This document shows positions 56,491 through 64,000 of a DNA stretch of 64,000 nt, in pieces; within the stretch, counting starts at the first letter, position 1, and every line of letters starts with the position of its first letter. The position numbers were made by a program, and so were the translations under genes. The notes under the pieces are model-generated. The model was not told where the DNA came from. It saw nothing but the letters and a program-made list of their open reading frames with translations, and searched no databases. Origin of the DNA: Neoceratodus forsteri (Eukaryota > Chordata > Ceratodontiformes > Ceratodontidae); assembly GCA_016271365.2 (NCBI GenBank), contig CM057456.1, forward strand, positions 889,014,001 through 889,078,000, written 5' to 3'.

Positions 56491-59400
56491 AACTGCAAAA
56501 ATAAGCAGAGCCTCAAGCGTATGAGACAGCATCCAATCTGCAAGCTCCAATGCATACCATCAGCCAGAATCCAACCAAGATGTATTTCTCCACCACAATT
56601 TATATAAGGAAAAGGAAACCATACATCTATCGGACTCTTGCAACCTCTGAATATCATGTGAAACTGCACACATCACCTGTTCCACTGTTTTGTGTTGTTG
56701 GCAAAGTGTAAGCCCACAGCGGGCCTGCCAGAGCTGGAATTTTGTACTCAATAAAATTAAATGCATCATAACACCATCATACCCATTCCATCAGCCTGGA
56801 AAAAACCCTGACACAATGCCTGATAAGACAACGCACCAAAGGGATGCAAGGGCCAAACTTTGTGCAAAAAGCACCAAAAAGATACAGCAAATGGTCAATC
56901 TAAAAAAAGATGGTACATCATCTTGATAGTCTCAAAACAAGTGCCCACTCTAGGACACACCCATTTCTTGACATCTTTATGACACAGATTTCCCTTTACT
57001 CCCAATTTCAAATGCATGCAAAGCCAGAGAAAATCCCACATATAAGCCGGACATCTAGTACTAATCAAAACTTTAGTGATAACTTGTTGATCCTTAGGTA
57101 AAAGAGACATATACCATGGTGCAATCAAAAAATGTTGTTCCAACAAAATGTTATACAACTCATTGCGGGATAAGGTAAGTAGATGTGTCTTGATCACCTG
57201 CCAGGACTTCAGTTTGCTGACCGGATCTGCCACATACAGTGGTAAGGCCAAAATTTGCTTTTGTTTAGGGATGGGTAACTGCATCTCCCATGTCTGAAAA
57301 AGAGGCCCTACACTATCCGTAAGCCATGGTCCCCAGAGAACATTCTGCTTCCTCAGAAGAGAGACAAAGTTAGGTAAATAAATGCAACATAAAGAAACAA
57401 AACAGGATTTATCATAGCTAGTCCACCTTGGGCCACTGACAAGTAAGTGATCCCCTTTTAATGGGATTTAGGCGACTGCCCCACAAACACTGGAAAAAAT
57501 GCTGTATAATAGTTTCCTTAGTTCTAGGAGGGGGGAAAGATCGCACTCAAAAAAAGAAACATGGGCAACAAAAAGGACTTAATCATAAACACCCTTTTCT
57601 TCTTAGATTTACACCATTTATTCCAGGAGGATACTTTTTGTTGTGATTCTAAAAATTTAAAGTCCCAATTATAAGATCTGGGGTCAGGCCCACCAAAATA
57701 AATACACAATATCCTCATGTATCCAGTGCTTTGGGGATTCCCATAATCCTGGGGATATCACTAACAGGGTCTCCAATAGGTAAACAACAACTTTTATGAT
57801 AATTAATAGTGGAACCCATGATCCATGAAAAATCCTGTAACAACCTATGAGCAGCATGAGCCGAACAGTCGTCAGACAAAATTATTGCCATATCATCGGC
57901 ATAAGCAATCATAACAATACGGGTGTCAGCACTCCCCACCGACAATCCCATGATACTCGAGTCCGAATTCAATTTATGTAAAAGAGGGTCAAGGGTCAAT
58001 ACATATAGAACTGGACTCAAGGGACACTCTTGCCATACCCCTCTGGTAACTCGGACTGCCATCCCAGACCACCCATTAACACTGGGCAGGAGATTCACCT
58101 GCCTGTAACAGGCCCGCATCCAAGAGATAAATGGGGGGGAACTGTAAGCTCTAAAAACTTCCCATAAATAGTCATATTCCACCCGATCGAATGCTTTAGA
58201 TTGGTCCAATCTAACCATATGACCCATGACTTCCCCAGATGTCCCCATCTCAAAAATCTCAAGGAGGAGAATAAGTGCCTCCTGGATCCGATGGGAGGGT
58301 ACCCCACTAAACTGGGAAGGGTGAATAATGAAGTGCAGAACTCTGGCCAGATGTTTGCCAAGAATTTTAGTGAGAATTTTATAACCAGAATTCAGAAGGA
58401 CTATAGGCCTCCAATTCTTGAGATCTCCTCTCTCTCCTGATTTAAACAAAATTACCAGGACTCCAAATACATACTCTCAGGAAGAAGTCCCTGGTCCAAA
58501 GCACTATTATACACAAGAATTAATTCCTCACCGAAAACCTCAAAAATATGTTTGTACATTTCATGCGGTAGGCCATCAGAGCCAGGTGAAACCCCAGTCT
58601 TCAAAGACCAAATGGCCTCCTGTAACTCCAGTTTCATAATGGGAGCCACCAAGGGAGCATGACAATCCAAAAGGAGAAAGGAAAGATTGCAAGTCCACAG
58701 CCAAGCCATCATATCTGCACAAGGTAGCCAAGAGCTGGCAAAAGCAGTGCTGACAAAAGTTTGAATTTCCGACATAAAAGCCGTCAAATCCAACAATTAA
58801 GAACCATCCTCCCGAAGCAAATATGTGATCTGTTTAGCATTACGAGAGGAGGCACCAACCTCAAAAGGCACTGTTCCCCCCTTTTTACCCACTGTGCTAA
58901 ACCATTGACAAGATTCCAGATGTTTCATTGCATCAACCTGTACTTGGGTCAGATCCGCCTTCGTTTGAGAAATGGCCGTATGAAGGTCCAACCTTCCAGC
59001 AGACTGTTGTAGAGAGAGACAGAATGCAGCCTATCACGGAGGAAGCATTGATGATCCATATGATACTTACCCTTCAACCTACCTAGGCATTGAAAATATA
59101 ACCTGATATAATTCTTTGTCCCCTCCCACCACTCGTTCAGGTCATCATATAAAAAACTCACTGACTTGCATGCTTTCAAAAGATATCTGAAACCAGTGGA
59201 AAACTCGACATTGTCCAGTAAATTCAAATTCATTTTCCATAAACTGGGCCTTCTCCTCAGGTCTGGGAGATTCCCCCAAACCACAGTCAATAAGTTATGG
59301 CCAGAGGTAACCAAATCTGTGACATTGGCCCTAAGGAGTTGTAAATGCAATGAAACAAAAAAATAATCAGTACGGGACGTGTGAGGTCCACAAGAATAGG

Positions 59401-59990
59401 TATGAGGAGCTGTATCGTACAAAGTCAAAAACACATCTACCAACCCAGAGTCCCGCATTACATCAACATCAAACAAAGAATTGGTATCACAAGAAAATGC
59501 TTACTAGTTTTGAGACCTTGATCAGTGAGGTACAACCCACAATTAAAATCTTCACCTAAGACAACAGCAAGGCCTGTAAACAGAAAGGGTTTTTAAACAT
59601 CTGAAAATGGCCACTCTATCAGATTACAGCTCAGGTGCATAGATATTAATAAGGCGAAACACCATCCCATTCATGCACACATCCAGCAAAAAGGCTCATC
59701 CAGGTTGGATCTCTAATAACTGTAGTACTTGAACTTTAGAAGAAAAAAAAAAACACACCCGTACAAGTCTCATCTCCCTGGGCCCAAAACTATCTCCCCA
59801 GGACCAGCTAGTACAGGCAGCTTCCAAATCAACCAGGGAATGGAGACGGACATCCTAAAAAAAAACACAATCCAACGTGGAGGAAACAAATTGAGCATAA
59901 GTACTAAGGCATTTCTTTTCAGACTGTAAGCTGTTCGCATTCAAAGATGCAAATTTCACATTATAAAGGTGAGAGGCCACAGAAAAAACT
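56490..59990 (-). pseudogene. Tx1-clade ORF2 remnant (endonuclease and reverse transcriptase)
   Basis: The endonuclease starts VKFASLNANSLQSEKKCLST (~59,955). It includes the RLINIYAPE block and, at 59,476-59,260, GLVDVFLTLYDTAPHTYSCG with SRTDYFFVS (SDH-type region). The linker leads to WSLKTGVSPGSDGLPHEMYK (~58,620). RT blocks are NWRPIVLLNSGYKILTKILG (~58,415), LDQSKAFDRVEYDYLWEVF (~58,205), RGVWQECPLSPVLYVLTLDP (~58,045) and an intact catalytic YADD at 57892-57903. RT is an unbroken 244-codon frame, 58,449-57,715. The C-terminal region continues (DFKFLESQQKVSSWNKW; APWYMSLLPKDQQVITK) to ~56,490 with several frame breaks. Confidence 0.87.
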
Positions 59991-59998
59991 ATCAACAC

Positions 59999-62182
59999 TC
60001 ATTTAATCTTACTGGAGGCCCTTGTTACCCTCCCACACTTTTGCACTAGATCTAGTATCAGCAGTAGTATCAGTATCAGTATCAGATAGAACACCTGGTG
60101 GTAAGGAAGGCATAAACCAGTATCAGAGTCACCCTCCAGCTCCGGCTGTGCACCAAGCAAGACAGTGTAAGGGTTATGCAAGGGCAAAGGCTCCAGAACC
60201 CCATTCTGAGGATGGACTATAACGTTAGATCTCCTGCCTTTTGGAGGCTTAACTACCATAAAGACTGGTTCCACTGGAGCATCCACCGGGGGAGGAGGGG
60301 GCCCCATTTTAACTAACAGAGTATCCACAGCAACTGTAGCAGACTCCAAGGAAGTTGAGGAAGGTGGGGCACTCTTCTGTGGTCTCAGCTGGGCCAGAGA
60401 TCTGCCCTCAGCCTCCGACTGAGAGAAGAGGAGGAAAATTTGGAACTAGAGGAAGAAAGGTTCTGCTTAGCAGCAGTCCCGATGTAGTAGTCTTGGACCC
60501 CAAAATCAGAATTCTCATTATTTTTAGCTGCCCAAGGACAATCAGTGAAGTTATGACCAGGCTCATCGCAAGGATTACACTTGGGGTCATGAAAACTGTG
60601 TGCACTAGGATGCTCCAACTCCCACAATGAGTACATTTAAGAATATCACAGTAAGTACTAATGTGCCTCGGGGAATCGCACTTGAAACAGGTGCGTGGTT
60701 GTCCCGGTTAAAAAAGAAAACCTTTGTCCCGCCCAACAAAAAAACAATTAGGGAGATGAATAATGTCCTTTGCAGAGTGCTGTAAGATTACTTTCACCTT
60801 CCAACCCCCGTTCCAGAATCCCTCCAGATCCAATATGGGGCTGAGGTTGCCTTGAACTGAGCAACTCTTTTCCAACTAATAAACAATATCAATGATATTA
60901 ACGCCTTCATTCTGGAATAGAATGGTAACCACACGAAAGGGCTGTTTAGTCAGTGGAATCACCAGAAACTTGGCCCACATAGGATTGGTCTTGACATTGG
61001 CATATTTACACCAAAAGCATTCAAGCAGCACAGGAATCAAAAGTAATTTCCCCAGGGGCATGAATAAGGGCATACACTTCAGAGGGAGTGAAGCCCAAGG
61101 ACTGTTTCAAGAGCACTTTCCCAACCAAAAATCGATCAGGGAGTGAATCCCTGTTGCTAATATAACACAATCGTATGGTATTACGACGTTTAGCAAGTTC
61201 CACTTGTTTATGGAAGAGGCTGGCGAAAGATTTGCCCCCCGAGCCTTACCTTTCCATGTAAGACCCAGAATCCACACATACACCCTAGCAGGCTGTGTAG
61301 CAACCACTGTCCCCATGGCGACAGGGGAGTCCAAAACATTCGTAGAAGCTAAGTCAGAAATCGTACCTGATTGTTTTTCAGTAGTAACTGAAAGAGGACC
61401 GATGTCCATGTTCTGTGAAGATGACATATCCAGAGGGTGAGAGTCACCCGGCAAAGGAATGGCAGGATCAGGCTTCCAAGAACCATCATCCATAGCAACC
61501 CAACCCACCGTCTGCAAAGCCTTATTGGGCGACCATACCCATTCCACTTCCCTGCTCCAATCCTTCCATATAGGGCCATCAATCAGGCCCTCACATTGCA
61601 GTGAAGCATTGGGAACAAACAATTTCACCAGCCCCACTGTACCAGGCCCAGTTGACGATGTCAGAGATCTCTTCTTCTTCCATTCAACTCCCTGCTGTGA
61701 ACGTGCTTGCTGAATTTGCAGACCCATAAGCTCCAGTTCAGCCTCCAGGCAGAGCTGTTTTTGTTCCAAAGAAAGATCCAATGAAATAAAAGCAGGGTCG
61801 ACCACCTACAACAATGACCAGAACTGGAAATGGAGACTGAGTGCTGGCCCACATCCAAGTGCACTCCAGTCATCACCATATCTGCCGATTCATGTGGCAA
61901 CACCATAGGCTCCACAGGCGGAGCTCCAGTAGCATCCATCCTTCCACCATGGAAGTCAGTCAAAGACTGAAACCACCAACTGACTGTCAAGCCCCCTACT
62001 GGACAGTAGGGGAACTTCTCTAGTGTCCTAGCCAAATGTCTCCCATTCACTAAAGAAAATACCACTGACAGCTTAATCTGGTTCAATTTCAGTTGCTTAC
62101 CATCTGTCTCCCCCCTCCCCCCAGTTGCCCCTGAAAAAGGGACTTCTAGGCCCAGTGGGCTTAATGGGTCAACAAAATTCAA
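59999..62182 (-). pseudogene. Tx1-clade ORF1 remnant with CCHC zinc knuckles
   Basis: ORF1 of this clade is a nucleic-acid-binding, Gag-like protein. The N-terminal part (62,182-61,107) includes GRHLARTLEKFPYCPVGGLT and an unbroken 232-codon frame from 61,805. A conserved block follows: AKRRNTIRLCYISNRDSLPD (~61,195), then LLKQSLGFTPSEVYALIHAP. Around 60,700-60,540, in two frames, cysteine-histidine motifs of zinc-knuckle type appear: CFKCDSPRHISTYCDILKC and CNPCDEPGHNFTDCP. The tail (60,349-59,999) is Pro-rich, then Leu/Ile-rich where a (CAGTAT)n-type run expands. At least two frameshifts occur. Confidence 0.75.
60050..60086 (+). repeat. (CAGTAT)n run inside Tx1 ORF1
   Basis: TAGTATCAGCAGTAGTATCA is followed by further CAGTAT units. 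On the minus strand it adds an IL repeat (LILILILLLIL) to the ORF1 C-terminus. Confidence 0.85.
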
Positions 62183-62203
62183 TAAATAAATAAATAAATA
62201 ATT
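62178..62203 (+). repeat. (AAAT)n run at the 5' end of the Tx1 LINE
   Basis: CAATAAATAAATAAATAAAT marks the approximate 5' boundary of the Tx1 element. From 62,204 to 62,809 no feature is recognised. Confidence 0.85.
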
Positions 62204-62809
62204 ACTTCTGCTTGCAGAAGAAAAGAGGAAGTGGGAGTGCTGACCTGGACTGATATACCCCTATGCACTGAATTGTAGGGGTGGGAGCATGGGATACTGA
62301 TGGAATGCTCCTTTTCTTGTAGAACTGTTTTTTCTTCCCAGTCTGCTGATGTAATATTTTCCTGCTACTGTGGCAGCAACATTAAAGGAGATAAGCGGTA
62401 ACTGTGGAGCCTCCTTGTGGTGACATCAAATCTCTAGCTCTCCTCTGCTCCCCGCTACGACCACTGTCAATAAAATCCACTGCGTTACTGAAGAAAAAAA
62501 TTAAAACAGAATAAAGTCTGGTGCCCCAGTAAGGCACCTCAGGACACTTGCAGGTTGATAGCTGATTAGCCAAACAGGCTGACTAGTTAGCACCTCACTA
62601 GCAACAGCAGGGAGTCCCATTAACACCTCCATAGCTGTGGTGACAGAGTTGGGCAGTGTTGGGGGAGCCTTATTAACACCTAATTTAGGAGCACAGGCAT
62701 CCAATATAGCAGGTGACCTCAATCCATTGTAACAGGGGATTATTGTGAACCACCTGTGACAATGTCCTTTGTTTTTTTGATTTCATCCAGTAAAACCTGT
62801 TGTCAGGTT

Positions 62810-62957
62810 GTGGTTCAACTTTAAGCAGGAATGCATGGTGCTGAAAGGCCTTCACACAGTCTGCAAAGGGTGCCAACAAAACACACAGACACATGTTGCG
62901 TCCTACCAGGATTCGTCAGTGTGCCTTGTCTGTATAACACCCCAGTGGAATGAACCA
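62810..62957 (+). repeat. Direct repeat, first copy (~147 bp)
   Basis: It starts GTGGTTCAACTTTAAGCAGG and ends CCCCAGTGGAATGAACCA. It recurs at 63,181-63,327 with about 90 percent identity, 372 bp apart. A further GGTCTATTGGGTTTGGATTG and AACCCAATAAAACC pair lies just after this copy. The ~220 bp between copies hold nothing recognised. Confidence 0.82.
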
Positions 62958-63180
62958 GCTACCCTAAGTTGGTCTATTGGGTTTGGATTGTGGTGAACCC
63001 AATAAAACCAAAAAACAAGCTAAAAGACAGATAACTTTAGTGCATAAGCACTGAGGCAAAGGTTACCCCAAAGGGCATTGGCCAGGAAGCCAAGTTTCAA
63101 AGAAATACAAAATCACACACATACCCCCATAATGCAAAGCATCATGGGCTGTATATGCAAATCATAACAAAATGTTATGC

Positions 63181-63327
63181 TGGTTCAACTTTAAGCAGGA
63201 ATGCATGGTGCCTAAAGGCCTCTCATACAGTCTGCAAAGGGTGCCAACAGAAGACACAGACACGTTTCATCCTACCAGGACTCATCAGTGTGCCTCGTCT
63301 GTATGACACCCCAGTGGAATGAACCAA
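63181..63327 (+). repeat. Direct repeat, second copy (~147 bp)
   Basis: Second copy of the block at 62,810-62,957, same orientation. It directly precedes the end of a minus-strand Rex1-like fragment at ~63,340. Confidence 0.82.
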
Positions 63328-63339
63328 CTGTACTAATCT

Positions 63340-63560
63340 GATTCTGGAATCCTGGGAGAACAAGGATTTGTTTCTGTAGAAGAAACCTAATCTGATTTTT
63401 AGTTTTTTGGTTAGAGCATCAATGTGCGAGGAGAAGGAAAGGTGCAAATTGAGTGTGAAACTTAAGTATTTAAAAATGTTCACCACTTCGAGTGTATCTC
63501 CTAAAAGGGTGGTAATAGGAGCAGGTGGATTAGTCAAGGGAATATACAGAATAAGTTATT
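63340..63560 (-). pseudogene. Rex1/Babar-like LINE RT C-terminal fragment
   Basis: On the minus strand the frame reads LGDTLEVVNIFKYLSFTLNL, HLSFSSHIDALTKKLKIRLG and FFYRNKSLFSQDSRIRLVQL. This is the segment after the catalytic RT core in Rex1-type ORF2 proteins (KYLG...LSF..HI..L..K.K..LGFFYRNKS). It is cut off at ~63,340. The FFYRNKS word is particularly telling. From 63,560 to the window end I see only AT-rich sequence. Confidence 0.75.
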
Positions 63561-64000
63561 GGGTGTTGTACCCTGTGAGTTTTTTTACACATCCAAGGTG
63601 GGTGGTACCACATAAACCACGAGTATAAAGCACAAGTGATTTATATAGGTGGGGTAAGAAAAACAAGACAGGGACAAACCCCCATAGTTTATTTTTTATC
63701 ATTTCTGGGAATAGCTGCACAGTGTTACATGCTTATAGGCACTATGACACAGTGAAAAGAACATGTTATTAGTTAATGTTACAGGTTTTAGTCTGTTTCA
63801 CTCTAGCAGGAATTTAGTAGAACAAAGCTCAGAAATGTGTAGTTGGTGAAACTCGATTTCCATGAACATGCTTGGTCTTCAGTAACAGAGGATTTGAAAA
63901 AGTTTAAAATAAATTGTAAGGAACTGTACATTGTGAAGATTAGTTTTTGTACACAAACTGTTTAGCAGCAAAGATATATAATTTTTAGTTGTAACAAAGT

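Larger units (their letters stand above)
55578..62190 (-). mobile_element. Tx1-clade LINE, minus strand, with ORF1, ORF2 and tandem-repeat 3' UTR
   Basis: On the minus strand: ORF1 with zinc knuckles (62,182-59,999), ORF2 (59,990-~56,490), and a ~900-bp 3' UTR made of tandem units. Many Tx1-clade families are known to insert at specific sequences. The 3' end meets the SINE at 55,578-55,595. The 5' end lies near an (AAAT)n run at ~62,180-62,203. No duplicated target sequence was found. ORFs are broken but domain order is complete. Confidence 0.82.

Noticed and set aside
1..64000. Endogenous retrovirus or other viral copies
   Set aside because: No LTR pairs, integrase, protease or envelope motifs were seen; every reverse transcriptase found is of LINE type.

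Overview
The window looks like intergenic, repeat-saturated vertebrate nuclear DNA. I found no convincing host exon, host tRNA or rRNA gene, LTR retrovirus or any prokaryotic feature. Almost everything recognisable is a dead or dying transposable element. LINE clades present together are CR1, L2-like, Rex1/Babar-like, L1-Tx1 and the Tx1 clade proper. They sit with tRNA-headed SINEs, a MIR-type CORE-SINE, a V-SINE-like element, a Mutator-type (MULE) transposon with a FLYWCH domain, hAT-like MITEs and long foldback repeats. Two L1-Tx1 copies plus a Tx1 copy next to CR1 and Rex1 fit an amphibian (caecilian or salamander) or lungfish genome better than a mammal or bird. That assignment is inference.

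Layout. 1-8.9 kb: a CR1 copy cut by the window edge, a minus-strand Rex1 C-terminal scrap, a pair of ~355-bp direct repeats, then a near-complete CR1 with an ORF1 (SGNH esterase) and an ORF2 (endonuclease plus reverse transcriptase), both broken. 9.6-19.5 kb: a 1.36-kb foldback element, the MULE, two SINEs, an inverted-repeat MITE, a CR1 scrap, a 320-bp hAT MITE and a tandem duplication. 19.5-26 kb: three copies of a ~2-kb non-coding repeat, each headed by a ~350-bp hairpin; the third is inverted and split by an element carrying a GATC-rich minisatellite. 26.8-33.3 kb: an L2-like LINE and a Rex1-like LINE, both plus strand, separated by a minus-strand tRNA-SINE, followed by a CORE-SINE.

35-53.1 kb reads best as one plus-strand L1-Tx1 split by later insertions. 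Its ORF1 is at ~35.2-36.1 kb, ORF2 at ~46.7-50.6 kb and a probable 3' end at ~53.1 kb. A full-length minus-strand L1-Tx1 (37,960-46,392) lies between ORF1 and ORF2 with an 18-bp perfect target-site duplication, and a Rex1-like LINE (50.7-52.7 kb) lies before the 3' end. The minus-strand L1-Tx1 itself received a MITE, a 534-bp hAT-like element with 8-bp duplications, and a LINE 3' fragment. The order of events can therefore be read from the sequence.

53.3-64 kb: a 594-bp SINE with a 14-bp duplication, a 335-bp hAT MITE, a V-SINE-like element abutting the 3' end of a Tx1-clade LINE (minus strand, 55.6-62.2 kb, zinc-knuckle ORF1, RT with intact YADD, tandem-repeat 3' UTR), a pair of ~147-bp direct repeats and a Rex1 scrap. 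All protein-coding remnants carry frameshifts and stops, so nothing here is predicted to encode a working protein.
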